Source: Chitinophaga sp. SYP-B3965 (GTDB lineage: Bacteria; Bacteroidota; Bacteroidia; Chitinophagales; Chitinophagaceae). Taken from it: 64,000 nucleotides of DNA. A program made the translations under genes and the position numbers. The notes beneath the pieces are model-generated. The model searched no databases. It worked only from the letters and a program-made list of their open reading frames with translations, and was not told where the DNA came from. The stretch spans positions 744,001-808,000 of the forward strand of contig NZ_WJFD01000001.1 in the NCBI RefSeq assembly GCF_009647655.1. Reading direction: 5' to 3'. Numbering within the stretch: position 1 is the stretch's first letter; every line of letters begins with the position of its first letter. Below, piece after piece: positions 36,575-46,252 of this stretch.

Positions 36575-38986
36575 ATGTTTAAAACATACTTTAAAATAGC
36601 CTGGCGTACCGCCCTCCGCAACCGTAGTTTTACCGCCATCAGCCTGGGTAGCCTGGTATTGGGAATTACCCTGTTCTTCCTCATCAGCCTGTGGGTGAAA
36701 GATGAGATGGGATACGATGACCAATTTGTCGATCAGGAACAGGTATGCCGCCTGGAATCCGATCTGATCCGGCCCGATGGCAGGGTCAGTAAAACGAGTT
36801 CTGTTGGCTGGCCTGTAGGCAATACATTAAAGGCGCAATACCCCGAAATAGAACATCTCACCTACCTCAGGGACTGGAACCCGATCGTGAAACTGAAAGA
36901 GACCCGCTTTTATGAAGATGCTATGTATGCTGATGAGCAATTCTTTTCTGTGTTCGGTTACCAGCTGCAGGAAGGTAATCCTGCTACTGCGCTGAAGCAA
37001 CCTTACAGTGTGGTCATTACAGAAGATATTAAAGAGAAATACTTTGGTAAAGAAGAAGCATTGGGAAAGGTGCTGATGGTGAATGATACTATTCCTTACA
37101 ATGTGACCGGGGTCTTTGCTGAATTGCCCACTAACTCCCACCTTCGTTTTGATATGATCGGTTCTTTTTCTTCCATATGCAGCCTCAATCCGGGGATGTG
37201 CGAAGAAGAATTCGCAGATGGCTGGTTTAATGTCAATGTATACAATTATGTAAGGCTGAGTAAAAATACAACTCCGGCTGCCACTACCGCCAGGATCAAA
37301 AACCTGGTGCAGGTAGCAGGTAAAGCAGCCGTTGCAAAAAGTGGTTTTAAAACAAACATTTCTCTGCGTTCTGTAAAAGATATTTACCTGTATTCTGGTA
37401 TGTCTACCGGCCAGGGAACCGTAGGGAATTATAAGACGATCCGGCTCTTCCTGGCCATCGGTATTTTCATCCTGCTCATTGCCTGCCTCAATTTTATCAA
37501 CCTGTCTACAGCCCGTTCTGTTGAGCGCGCCAAAGAGATCGGGATACAAAAAGTATTGGGCAACGATCGTAAGCGGCTCATTTTACAATTCCTTACCGAG
37601 GCTGCTGTATTATGCAGTATCGCCGCTGTCATCAGTATCGTATTGATGATTGCGCTGCTTCCTGTCTTCAACGCCTTTGCCGGCAAATCATTTACCATTT
37701 CCTCTCTGCTCACCCTGAAAAATGGTTTGCTGCTTTCAGGCATCATTGTGGTGCTCGTACCCCTGGCAGGCTTTTACCCCGCCTGGGTATTGTCTTCCTT
37801 TAAACCTATCAAAGTATTAAAAGGAAATTTTTCCCATACAGCCTCCGGCGCCCTTCTGAGAAAATCACTGGTTGTATTGCAATTCGTTATCTCAGCCGGC
37901 TTCATCATGTGTACGCTCATTATGTGGAAACAAATGAAGTACATGCAGGAGCAGGACCTGGGATTCAATAAAGACAACATGCTCGTGATCGATGCTATAA
38001 AAGTACCCTGGACGTTACGCCATGAAAAAGCCGGTGTGTTCAAATCCGAACTGCTCCGCAAATCAGGCATCACCCAAATGACCGCTGCCGGTGCCATACC
38101 AGGCAGGTCCGGCTGGGCCGGGCAATTTGCCTACCCGGAGGGCAAAACCAAAGAACAGGCCACCATCGTAGAATATATAGCTACTGACCAGGATTATGTA
38201 AAGACCGTTGGTCTGCCCCTGGTGGCTGGTCGTGATTTCCTGCCCAACAGTGAAGCAGATGAGAAAGAAGCCTTTATCATCAATGAAGCAGCCGTGAAAA
38301 CATTTGGCTGGGGCAGCGCACAAAATGCCCTGGGCAAAAAGCTGACCACCTCAGGAAAAGATGGCATCGTAGTGGGTGTGCTGAAAGATTATCATCAGCA
38401 TGGATTGCAAACAACCATCAACCCGGTAGTATTAAGCCCTGTACCGTTTTATATTCTTTTTGCCATGCGTTATCAGGACATTAGCCCTGCACAGGCTGTG
38501 GCCAATGTAAAAGCGGTATGGGATGATGTATACAAGGGTTATCCCCTTGAATACCGGTTTATGGATGAAGATTTTCAACGCCAGTACAGCAAGGAAAACA
38601 AACTGCGCAGCTTTTTCAACATTGCCGCCGGCCTTTCTGTGATCATTGGCTGCCTGGGCTTATTGGGCCTCATCATTTATACAACCCAGAAAAGAATACG
38701 TGAAATTGGTATCCGAAAAGTATTGGGAGCAGGCATTGGTGGCATCGTGGCGCTCTTGTCTGTTGATCTCCTGAAGCTTGTAGGGATTGCCATCATACTG
38801 GCTGTTCCCATTGCCTGGTGGACGATGCACAACTGGTTGCAAGGCTTTGCCTATCGCACTGAGATTAGCTGGCAGGTATTTGTATTATCTGCTGCCGCAG
38901 CCTTATTCATAGCTATGTTCACGATCAGCTTTCAGGCTATTCGTGCTGCATTGATGAATCCGGTGAAGAGTTTAGGGACCTGGTAG
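36575..38986 (+). CDS. ABC transporter permease of the MacB/FtsX type
   Basis: An 803-residue permease with duplicated MacB-PCD/FtsX halves. The N-terminal signature FKTYFKIAWRTALRNRSFTA is followed by span 1 (about 20-42), a large periplasmic loop, a three-span FtsX block (about 285-405), a second span with a large loop (about 430-670) and the final three-span block ending ALMNPVKSLGTW. The family works with a cytoplasmic ATPase and moves lipids or signalling peptides, or transmits mechanical signals. No ATPase gene is adjacent, which is common for Bacteroidota paralogues of this kind. Confidence 0.9.
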   Translation: MFKTYFKIAWRTALRNRSFTAISLGSLVLGITLFFLISLWVKDEMGYDDQFVDQEQVCRLESDLIRPDGRVSKTSSVGWPVGNTLKAQYPEIEHLTYLRDWNPIVKLKETRFYEDAMYADEQFFSVFGYQLQEGNPATALKQPYSVVITEDIKEKYFGKEEALGKVLMVNDTIPYNVTGVFAELPTNSHLRFDMIGSFSSICSLNPGMCEEEFADGWFNVNVYNYVRLSKNTTPAATTARIKNLVQVAGKAAVAKSGFKTNISLRSVKDIYLYSGMSTGQGTVGNYKTIRLFLAIGIFILLIACLNFINLSTARSVERAKEIGIQKVLGNDRKRLILQFLTEAAVLCSIAAVISIVLMIALLPVFNAFAGKSFTISSLLTLKNGLLLSGIIVVLVPLAGFYPAWVLSSFKPIKVLKGNFSHTASGALLRKSLVVLQFVISAGFIMCTLIMWKQMKYMQEQDLGFNKDNMLVIDAIKVPWTLRHEKAGVFKSELLRKSGITQMTAAGAIPGRSGWAGQFAYPEGKTKEQATIVEYIATDQDYVKTVGLPLVAGRDFLPNSEADEKEAFIINEAAVKTFGWGSAQNALGKKLTTSGKDGIVVGVLKDYHQHGLQTTINPVVLSPVPFYILFAMRYQDISPAQAVANVKAVWDDVYKGYPLEYRFMDEDFQRQYSKENKLRSFFNIAAGLSVIIGCLGLLGLIIYTTQKRIREIGIRKVLGAGIGGIVALLSVDLLKLVGIAIILAVPIAWWTMHNWLQGFAYRTEISWQVFVLSAAAALFIAMFTISFQAIRAALMNPVKSLGTW

Positions 38987-39009
38987 GGAGTATTCCGGGT
39001 GGCCTCTTC

Positions 39010-39924
39010 CTAATTCAAAGATTTCTGATACTTATAAGGCGACAGGGATGTCTTCTTCTTAAAAACCTTACTAAACGACTGCGGGTGTTCAAAACCTAAT
39101 TGAAAGGCCACCTCCGCTACAGACATACGCCCACCAGCCAGGAACTCTTTTGCTTTCTCAATCAGTTTCTGATGAATGTGTTGCTGTGTGTTAAGCCCTG
39201 TCAGATTCCTCAGCATATCGCTCAGGTAACCCGGGGACATGGCCAGGTGATCCGCAATGGCTTTCACCGTAGGAGGCCCTTCCTGCAATGCTTTGCCGCT
39301 ATCAAAATACACCTCCAGGAAACCTTCCATTTTAATTAACAGGTCGTCATTGACCGGTTTTCGGGTAATGAACTGGCGATTGAAGAACCGCTCACAATTA
39401 TTTAGCAATAGTTCAATATAATTGATCACAACTTTCTGGCTGATGTTATCAATTCGTTCCTGCATCTCCATACGGATGTTGTCAAATATAGACAGAACAA
39501 TATCCCGCTCCTTGTTCGATAATTGCAGCGCTTCATTAGTGGCATAAGAAAAGTATCCATATTGTTTAATAGTGGAAGCCAATGCAGAACCTTTTAAAAA
39601 ATCCGGGTGGATCAGCAGTGTGATGCCCTCACATTCTTCTTCATAACCGTTGGAAGCCATGAGATGATTAGGCGCAATGAAACTTAAGCCGCCACCATCA
39701 AAATCATAATATTGCTGGCCATATTTGATAGACCCTGTGAAAGAGCTTTTATACGAGATCTGATAGAAATTCAGCATCACTCCCTGGGCCAGGTCTTCAG
39801 GAGCTTCAGTAGCCTCATAAAAATTGCTCAAAGTAATTAATGGATGCAGTGGCGCAGCAAGCCCTAGTACTTTATTGAGTTCCCCGAGGGAGTTGAATAT
39901 ACGTGGTGCATGCTTCCTTTTCAT
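39010..39924 (-). CDS. AraC-family transcriptional regulator
   Basis: A 304-residue protein with an N-terminal cupin-like sensor (about 20-170) and a C-terminal double HTH. HTH signs include TVKAIADHLAMSPGYLSDML, and SVAEVAFQLGFEHPQSFSKVFKKKTSLSPYKY at the end. It is followed, in the same direction from upstream, by a small membrane gene (28 bases between them). The ligand is unknown. Confidence 0.92.
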   Translation of the reverse strand: MKRKHAPRIFNSLGELNKVLGLAAPLHPLITLSNFYEATEAPEDLAQGVMLNFYQISYKSSFTGSIKYGQQYYDFDGGGLSFIAPNHLMASNGYEEECEGITLLIHPDFLKGSALASTIKQYGYFSYATNEALQLSNKERDIVLSIFDNIRMEMQERIDNISQKVVINYIELLLNNCERFFNRQFITRKPVNDDLLIKMEGFLEVYFDSGKALQEGPPTVKAIADHLAMSPGYLSDMLRNLTGLNTQQHIHQKLIEKAKEFLAGGRMSVAEVAFQLGFEHPQSFSKVFKKKTSLSPYKYQKSLN

Positions 39925-39952
39925 ACAATGAATTTACGAATAAACCCAAACG

Positions 39953-40354
39953 TTACTTCACATGCCGTTTATCCCACCAAAGAGCCAGGAGAATGAACAA
40001 AGCACCCGCTCCTTCCCAGGCAGCTGCCGGGATAAAAGCCTGAGGAGCTCTTCCAATGCATACAAGCACCAAAAATCCAAGGCACATCACCATCCGCGCA
40101 AAAATCAGGTATGCTTTAAAACGGTCCCATTTTTTCAGCACACCGTAAATGTAAATGATCCCGACGTAGATGGCTGATAAGGAGCCAGAGCCGAATAAAC
40201 CAGGAATAACACTGTCTGCTGGCAAAGAAGACGCTGTTATTCCCATCATGCTATATTGGGCATCAGGATTGATCAGCCCCATCAAACCCAGAAAAAATCC
40301 TAACGCACCGAGCAGTATTACCACCACATCAGATGGTTTCCATTTCATTTTCAT
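39953..40354 (-). CDS. small four-span membrane protein
   Basis: A 133-residue protein with four predicted spans (about 8-28, 47-70, 78-100, 105-127), and a short basic tail. The second loop has glycine-rich segments (PGLFGSGSLSAIYVG). It is similar in length and span pattern to DUF4345-like proteins, but the match is not certain. It precedes the AraC regulator and is probably transcribed with it, so the regulator may control the membrane protein. Confidence 0.65.
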   Translation of the reverse strand: MKMKWKPSDVVVILLGALGFFLGLMGLINPDAQYSMMGITASSLPADSVIPGLFGSGSLSAIYVGIIYIYGVLKKWDRFKAYLIFARMVMCLGFLVLVCIGRAPQAFIPAAAWEGAGALFILLALWWDKRHVK

Positions 40355-40554
40355 GATATCTTATTGAGAACTATCGGGCAAAGGTCCTGAATGGAGAGAA
40401 GGATTTATAAGCCAAACCATGGAAGTACTTAGCCAAAATGAGAGAATTGCAAGCTTTAAACCCACCTCCCGGCAATCAGTAAACACCCTCTTATAGATTG
40501 TTAAAATATTTAATATTTATATTAAATATACTATATTGCCGCCAAATTTAAACC

Positions 40555-41304
40555 ATGAAAAAGAGAACTTCCCTATTCCTTTTATTATTGTCTTTACATT
40601 TTACTGCTTTTTGTCAAACAGAATCTTCCCTCATGGGAAAATGGATATTCAAAGATGTCTCTAATAAAGAGAAGATGGATGCTGCCAGTCTGAATATGCT
40701 GACTCAGATCTTTGGCAGCTTTTCCGTAGATCTTAAATCTGATCATCACTTTAAAATAGTGATGGGGAAAGAACAGGAAGGCACCTGGAGTTATTCCGAA
40801 GCAGACAAGAAGTTAACCTTAACACCCAATACAGGCAACGCATCTGTAGTAACAGTAAACCAGCCCGATGCTAATACAATGGAGTTTGCTTTTGACAAGA
40901 ATAAAGCGTTGCTTCTTCAAAAAACCACTTCTTCAACAGAGGATAACACAGAAACATCACCAAAATCTCAAACACTCGCAGCAGCTTCTTCAGAGCAGCT
41001 TTGCATGAAATGGTATTTTCAGGGCAGAGAGAAGCCTAATACTTCCAAAGAACTACTGGAAACCAGTAACAAAATGTTCAGGGGTACTTTTTTTGAATTC
41101 AAACAAAACAAAACATATCATCTTAAACTGGGTGAAATTGCGGAAGAAGATGGCACATGGGCTTTAGAGGATGGTAATACCAGCCTGGTGCTTTCTGCAG
41201 ACGGTAATAAAAAGTACTGGCAGATCAAAAGCATCAGCAGTACTACGCTGGTATTGGTTAAAAAAAATACAGAAGAAACCTGGACATTTAGCACCACATT
41301 ATAG
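40555..41304 (+). CDS. secreted protein with two lipocalin-like repeats
   Basis: A 249-residue protein with a signal peptide (1-20, cleavage before QTESSLMG). Two related halves are visible, each with the lipocalin-like pattern GKW-x-F followed by strands and a GTW centre: residues 28-125 (GKWIFKD, EGTWSYSEADKKLTLTP) and 148-249 (MKWYFQG, DGTWALEDGNTSLVL). This pattern is common in Bacteroidota secreted proteins and does not define a ligand. It ends 36 bases before the tRNA-Pro fragment at 41.34 kb. Confidence 0.7.
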   Translation: MKKRTSLFLLLLSLHFTAFCQTESSLMGKWIFKDVSNKEKMDAASLNMLTQIFGSFSVDLKSDHHFKIVMGKEQEGTWSYSEADKKLTLTPNTGNASVVTVNQPDANTMEFAFDKNKALLLQKTTSSTEDNTETSPKSQTLAAASSEQLCMKWYFQGREKPNTSKELLETSNKMFRGTFFEFKQNKTYHLKLGEIAEEDGTWALEDGNTSLVLSADGNKKYWQIKSISSTTLVLVKKNTEETWTFSTTL

Positions 41305-41339
41305 AAGTAAGATTGTCAAAAGTAATTGGTCCGGTTTTA

Positions 41340-41427
41340 TTTGGGGCCGCAACAGGCCAATAGTTCGAATCTGGTCGTCCCGGCAAGCTTTAAGGTCATC
41401 TGAGAAATCGGGTGGCCTTTTTTGTTT
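41340..41427 (+). repeat. degraded 3' half of tRNA-Pro with terminator (att-like)
   Basis: Starting in the anticodon loop (TTGGGG), the sequence follows tRNA-Pro: GCAA-x-AGGCC, TAGTTCGAATCT-x-GTCGTCCCG-x-CAAGCTTTAA, then the hairpin and GGTGGCCTTTTTTGTTTT. The 5' half is absent, so it cannot be a functional tRNA. It shares with the copy at 42.77 kb one fewer A after CAAGCTTTAA than the intact locus. This is the signature left by an integrative element that used the 3' part of the tRNA as attachment site. Confidence 0.82.
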
Positions 41428-41505
41428 TAGCGTGTCTTAATTTTCCCGTTTACCTCCTCACACTACCACCCCCTTCACTTAAATTTGCGGGCACGCCTTT
41501 TTTTA

Positions 41506-42396
41506 TTACTTCAGGAATGCCTGCAAATAACCGCTCTTTACCAGAAAAGCTTTATGGTCCTTAATATCCAGGATCTCCTTTACGGCTTGCTTTTTATCCG
41601 CAGCTTTATTGAAGTACTGCTGTGTTATCTTATATCCCATCCAATACCCGAGGTCGTTGGGCCGGTCATCTTTTCCCGAAATACCATATAGCCAGTCTTT
41701 ATAGTCAGTGCTATCCATTCTGGTTATAAATTCCCTGCATAATCTCGTTTCGTTTTTGTTCCCGTATTCCATGGCTTTCTTATTGATATTTTCGCCGGAT
41801 ATCAATTCTCCCAGGAAGTCGGCACTGCCTTCAATAATGGATTGTTCCAGGAGCGTTGGATTTTCCATCCAATTCTTTTGCTGGAAATGAATTAATTCAT
41901 GCGCTACGATGAAAGGTATATTATTGATATCCGTTTGCATTTCGGCCCCGATGAATACGCCTTCCTCGTTAAATGTTCCGCCTGAATTATAGGCCCCTAT
42001 CACAAAATAGACGGCAGGATACCGGGCTGGGGGGTACCAGTATTTTAATGCATAGAAAGTGCTGCGGCATTGTTTTTCCTTTGCTTTCATCTGCAAAGTG
42101 ATCGGCCTCACTTTCTCGTAATCAGCATATCGTTTTTTCACCACTTTCATCAAATTCTCCGCATTCCTGATCCTGTTCTGAGTAAAGCCTTTAACACCAG
42201 CGCTTCCTATATCAAGATAAGCGCTGCCGAAAGGGTTTGTAGTACTGTCCTTTTGAAATTGGTCAAATGCCTTCCAGAAATTGTCGATGTCTTTCGTTAG
42301 AAAAACGGAGCTGTCCGGGTTGTTGGAAAAAGCCACCTGGGCATGAGCAGCATTTACAATGAAAATAGTTAACAACGTTGCGTAATACTTTAGCAT
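41506..42396 (-). CDS. secreted putative zinc metallopeptidase (DUF2268/GldB-like)
   Basis: A 296-residue protein with a signal peptide (1-19). The zinc site HELIH is at 166-170 in PFIVAHELIHFQQKNW, and the downstream acidic ligand may be in SIIEGSADFLGELISG. This pattern matches the DUF2268/GldB-type gluzincin-like proteins of Bacteroidota. It lies between the two tRNA-Pro fragments, as a one-gene module of the island. The substrate is unknown. Confidence 0.75.
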   Translation of the reverse strand: MLKYYATLLTIFIVNAAHAQVAFSNNPDSSVFLTKDIDNFWKAFDQFQKDSTTNPFGSAYLDIGSAGVKGFTQNRIRNAENLMKVVKKRYADYEKVRPITLQMKAKEKQCRSTFYALKYWYPPARYPAVYFVIGAYNSGGTFNEEGVFIGAEMQTDINNIPFIVAHELIHFQQKNWMENPTLLEQSIIEGSADFLGELISGENINKKAMEYGNKNETRLCREFITRMDSTDYKDWLYGISGKDDRPNDLGYWMGYKITQQYFNKAADKKQAVKEILDIKDHKAFLVKSGYLQAFLK

Positions 42397-42769
42397 GAGC
42401 GGTTAATTTTAATATTTTATGCTTTCGTTTTATAAATAAACAAATTTTATCCGCTTTAAAAGGCAGAAAAAAAGGCTTGATAAGTACTAAGTTTGAAATA
42501 TATCCAGACATCATACTTGTAAGTACAAAAAGACTTACACCCATTTATATAAATTGGATAATGCTTAGCCAACCTCCCAAAAGCAAGGTGGAAGTATCCT
42601 TAAGTTGACAAAGCAAGTATAGACCGTCCATATAAAGGAGACGTTTCGCTATTTCGGGTGAATAGTGTTCATGATGATTTGATTGTCAAATAATTGCACC
42701 ATTTCATTTGCCGTGAATGAGCATATAAATCAAAAAAATAATGAATCAATCCTGGAAATAAGGAATTTT
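42397..42769. other. AT-rich spacer in the island
   Basis: No convincing gene is seen. Short frames here have atypical composition and one overlaps the tRNA fragment. The stretch probably holds the promoter of the metallopeptidase gene. Confidence 0.4.
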
Positions 42770-42834
42770 GGTTCGAATTTAATCGTCCAAACAAGCTTTA
42801 AGGTCATCAGTTTACTGGTGGCCTTTTTTGTTTT
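42770..42834 (+). repeat. degraded 3' quarter of tRNA-Pro with terminator (att-like)
   Basis: GGTTCGAATTTAATCGTCCAA followed by ACAAGCTTTAAGG aligns with the T-arm and acceptor end of tRNA-Pro, and the following hairpin (GGTCATCAG-TTTA-CTGGTGGCC) with its T run is identical to that of the intact locus. This is the right-most copy, about 13.3 kb from the tRNA, and marks the probable outer right boundary of the island, 22 bases before the TetR gene end. Confidence 0.8.
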
Positions 42835-42855
42835 AGTAATATTAGGATGGAAAAT

Positions 42856-43545
42856 TCATTTCTCAACCTTAGCAAGCTTGTACGCCGTTTCAATATTATT
42901 TTGAATGGCTTTCGATATACGCTCTTTACCTTCCGCTTCATTGATGTCGATACCGCAAAAGGTACTACCGTAAGATTTTGCATGCAGGGACAAGTAATAG
43001 ATCCCGGCAACCTGTATGGCCAAAAAAGCCCGAATATCTATTGCAGCATCTTTGAAGTCTTTATCTAAAATGGCAAGTACCTTTTCACCTGTTTCTTCTC
43101 TCTGGTCCGATACGCTCCGTAAAACTTTATTTTTTACCCCCAATCCCCAATGGATGATCTTTTGCTGGGCTTTATCCTTCAACAGGATATCAAATTGCGC
43201 TTGTAAAATGGCATTTATTGCAGCTTTCCCCAGATCGCCTGGATTTTGAACTATATGGTTGATCATTTTCTTCGCGTCTGATTTCCAGAAGTCCTTTTCA
43301 ATAAGGTAGGTTTCTATCAGGTTATCCAGGCTTCCGAAATAGGTATAGATCAGTTTTCTGTCTAATCCGGCTTCCCTGGCAATATTGACTGCATTGAGCC
43401 CGGGATAGCCCTTTTTTTGCAGCACTTTCCCTACAGCAATAACAAGTCTTTTCATGGAACGCGCTTTTTCCCGAAGAGGTCCGGAAGCTATTTTTCTGGA
43501 TTTCTGCTCCTTAATTTTGAGTGCCGCTTTCTTCTTTTTTGCCAT
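42856..43545 (-). CDS. TetR-family transcriptional regulator
   Basis: A 229-residue regulator. A Lys-rich N-terminal extension (about 30 residues) precedes the TetR HTH (GYPGLNAVNIAREAGLDRKLIYTYFGSLDNLIETYL, about residues 46-82). The C-terminal ligand domain is helical and has no recognised motif. It lies just outside the right tRNA fragment. The divergent or downstream target is not evident; the TonB-receptor unit is encoded in the same direction upstream. Confidence 0.88.
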   Translation of the reverse strand: MAKKKKAALKIKEQKSRKIASGPLREKARSMKRLVIAVGKVLQKKGYPGLNAVNIAREAGLDRKLIYTYFGSLDNLIETYLIEKDFWKSDAKKMINHIVQNPGDLGKAAINAILQAQFDILLKDKAQQKIIHWGLGVKNKVLRSVSDQREETGEKVLAILDKDFKDAAIDIRAFLAIQVAGIYYLSLHAKSYGSTFCGIDINEAEGKERISKAIQNNIETAYKLAKVEK

Positions 43546-43618
43546 TGTTTCCCTGGTTGAGACCTCTGTAAATTGTAACTTTTTAGGGATAAATTCAAAT
43601 GCATTAAAACATATGGTT

Positions 43619-46240
43619 TTAAAAAACGAAAGAATGTTTTAATAAAAGTGTTCTTGCTCTGAGTGGCATTTGAAATATTGACTGTTGATTGGGGTTCGAA
43701 TTGATCTGGATGTATGTGCCCTGATCAAACAAATTGATACCCTGAAGCTCAAAATAACTTTTCCATTTAGCAGGAGTGTATTTTACTTTACAATCCATAA
43801 AACCATTAGTGATCGAATGTTGCAAGGATTGCCTATAGGAGGTGAAATTATAAGTTACTCCGTATAATACCTGTTCGGTCAGGTTGTGCTGCCATTCCGC
43901 TTTAATCTTTTCGAAGCGGGTAGTGTTTTTAGTAGCGTAATCAGACGCATTAATGAATTGCCCTGCCTCTCCGGTAACCGAAAGCGTTGCTGCAGCAAAC
44001 AATTTTTTTCTTGCTGTAACTGATAGGTTCATGCTGGTGGAACGGAATGGTGAAATTTGATCATTGTAAAAGATGTTGCCTTTTTGCAAACTTATATTGC
44101 CAAAAGCGGAAACATTGATAGAAAGGAAGAAAATATATTTTGATATGTTCGCACTTAGCGCATATTTGTCTGTGTTGTTTTTAAGATCAATAGCTATTGA
44201 TCTCGTAAGGCCACTATCAATTGTATATGCAGTAATAAAGTTTTGTTGAGTTCTGTCGTAGAGGAGATTCAGGTTATAAAAGAACATCTTTAATGGCTTT
44301 CGGTAGGAATACCTGGCGCCAAATGAAACAATATCCGTTTTCGGCAGGGGAGTGTTATTATAGTTATACTGCCTGTAATTAACCAGTATGGCTCCCGGAT
44401 AAATATCATTGATCTGGCCAAACGTTGTTTGTTGTGTGTGTCGGAAATTCGATTCACCATACTTGCCCATGCTTTTCCGAAATTCAACTATAGGATTGAA
44501 CAAAAGGTACTTGTTTCCCTTAGAAGTGTAATGAATAAAGCTGTAGGTCGGGCTCGTTTCGATGCTGACAGATCCTTTTTTAAAGAGATAAATGGCCGAA
44601 GCCTTGCTGAAAAAATACAAATTATTAAATGTGACATCATTTTTAAACTGGCTGCCGGCATGTTTTATTACATTGGCGCTATCTGTGAAAAATAGATCCG
44701 AGTTTAGTTCATTCCGTTCATAAGAAACTCCCAGGGAAGCGGAAAGAACAAACTGATTAAATTTTGCTTTGTATGTTGCCGATTGGTTGATAAAAACATT
44801 TTTGGTATGTGCCTGCTGCTCCAGCATAATTTCTCCCTGTATACCTGGAGTTAGCGCTAAGTTTTCATCCAGCTTGCTATACTGCACTACCGAGTTATAC
44901 TGAAGCAGGTTATTCTTTCCTAATGCCTTTACAAGGGTAGTTTCGTTGCTTAGGGATGAATGATCAGTGGGTTGGCGCTGTGTAAAATCCTGTCCATTTT
45001 GGACCATGCTCCCTTCTCTGTCCCATTTAGGGAGATCTAATTTGGTCACGGATATTAAATATACCGACTTGCTGTTTTTTTCGATCTGTGAATGGATCTG
45101 CCAATGATTGAGATTAAATACATTATGCTGTATCTCATCATAACCTATTGTATCAGCATTGGGAAGAATATAAGAAACCTGGTTACTGTAGTTATATTTG
45201 CGCTTTAGCTGAAGTGTGGAAACATTTAAGCGAAAAGACCAGTCATCTGTGAACTTGAGTAATGTGTTGATGTTCGCTGTATTGTCGTTATTCATTAAGT
45301 AGTATTTCTCCGCTATACCAGGCAATGTTTCATTCTCCATGGAAAGGTAGGGGTGGGGACTCATTAGTGTTGATTCATTGCCGTTTGACGATACACCGAT
45401 GTCAGCATTTTCGTTTTCCAGGTTCTCCCCAATATTATTGGTTTTGAGGTTATTAATGCTCTTTATCTGCTTCTTAAAAATGAGATTATTCAATTGTGCG
45501 CTATAAGCTTTATTGCCCAGGCCAATATCACCCGTGTTAATAGTCGTAGTGCGGGCATTATCAGTTAGCTTAAGGTTTAACGAAACATTATTGGCAACTA
45601 CATATCCGTTCAGCGCTTTTATGGGCTGGTCACGCTCAATTACCTGTACCTGCTCCACAGCTTCCACAGGTACATTATTGGTGGCAAGCCTGTATTTACC
45701 ACCTAAAAGATTGTCCCCGTCGATATAGATATTATTAATGCGTTTCCCATTGTAGCTGATGGCACCCTTATCGTCCACCTGCAAGCCGGGTAATCTGCCG
45801 ATCAGATCAGCAATTACCCGATCATTTTTATCAGCAAATGCCTTTACATTATATTTTAACGTATCACTGTCCAGCGATATCTTACTATCCGATCTTATGA
45901 CTACTTCCTGTAATTGCCTGGCTGTTTTTCTTAAAGTTATTACGTATTGTTCGTTGGGTATTGAGAGCGGTAGAATAAATTGTTGGTAACCCAGGGCGGT
46001 TACTTTGATAGCAAGATGCTCATCCGTATTTGGAAATATGCAATTGAAGATCCCCTTATGATTGGTTCTTTCAAAAGTAATACCTGCTCCATCTTTGTTG
46101 ATGATAGTTACAGATGCTCCGATAACCGGGCTGCCAACGCTATCTTTTACTAAACCATGTACGGTTTGGGTGGTTTGCGCAAAGAGCAGAGAGGAGGAGC
46201 ATAGCAGAAAAAAAAGTAAGAACAGGTGCCTTGTGTACAA
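43619..46240 (-). CDS. TonB-dependent outer-membrane receptor-like protein with CarboxypepD_reg-like domain
   Basis: An 873-residue outer-membrane protein. The signal peptide ends at about residue 22 (SSSLLFAQ). A CarboxypepD_reg-like domain spans 25-105 (VHGLVKDSVGSPVIGASVTI), a short plug follows (IADLIGRLPGLQVDDKGAISYNGKRINNIYIDG), and the rest is a beta-barrel ending in SFVF. The start is TTG at 46240, because no ATG gives the signal peptide. It lies 12 bases after the GLPGLI stop. With the GLPGLI protein upstream it forms a typical Bacteroidota unit; the ligand is unknown. Confidence 0.85.
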   Translation of the reverse strand: MYTRHLFLLFFLLCSSSLLFAQTTQTVHGLVKDSVGSPVIGASVTIINKDGAGITFERTNHKGIFNCIFPNTDEHLAIKVTALGYQQFILPLSIPNEQYVITLRKTARQLQEVVIRSDSKISLDSDTLKYNVKAFADKNDRVIADLIGRLPGLQVDDKGAISYNGKRINNIYIDGDNLLGGKYRLATNNVPVEAVEQVQVIERDQPIKALNGYVVANNVSLNLKLTDNARTTTINTGDIGLGNKAYSAQLNNLIFKKQIKSINNLKTNNIGENLENENADIGVSSNGNESTLMSPHPYLSMENETLPGIAEKYYLMNNDNTANINTLLKFTDDWSFRLNVSTLQLKRKYNYSNQVSYILPNADTIGYDEIQHNVFNLNHWQIHSQIEKNSKSVYLISVTKLDLPKWDREGSMVQNGQDFTQRQPTDHSSLSNETTLVKALGKNNLLQYNSVVQYSKLDENLALTPGIQGEIMLEQQAHTKNVFINQSATYKAKFNQFVLSASLGVSYERNELNSDLFFTDSANVIKHAGSQFKNDVTFNNLYFFSKASAIYLFKKGSVSIETSPTYSFIHYTSKGNKYLLFNPIVEFRKSMGKYGESNFRHTQQTTFGQINDIYPGAILVNYRQYNYNNTPLPKTDIVSFGARYSYRKPLKMFFYNLNLLYDRTQQNFITAYTIDSGLTRSIAIDLKNNTDKYALSANISKYIFFLSINVSAFGNISLQKGNIFYNDQISPFRSTSMNLSVTARKKLFAAATLSVTGEAGQFINASDYATKNTTRFEKIKAEWQHNLTEQVLYGVTYNFTSYRQSLQHSITNGFMDCKVKYTPAKWKSYFELQGINLFDQGTYIQINSNPNQQSIFQMPLRARTLLLKHSFVF

Positions 46241-46252
46241 GCCGTTATAAGC

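Noticed and set aside
41340-41427. A possible second tRNA-Pro gene
   Set aside because: The 5' half of the cloverleaf is missing and the acceptor stem cannot form. It is a fragment.
29648-42834. A search for an integrase or transposase in the island
   Set aside because: No tyrosine or serine recombinase motif or transposase was found between the tRNA copies, so the mobility of the island today is not supported.
42683-42904. A 73-codon frame on the plus strand
   Set aside because: It runs across the tRNA fragment and its hairpin terminator, and into the antisense of the TetR gene.
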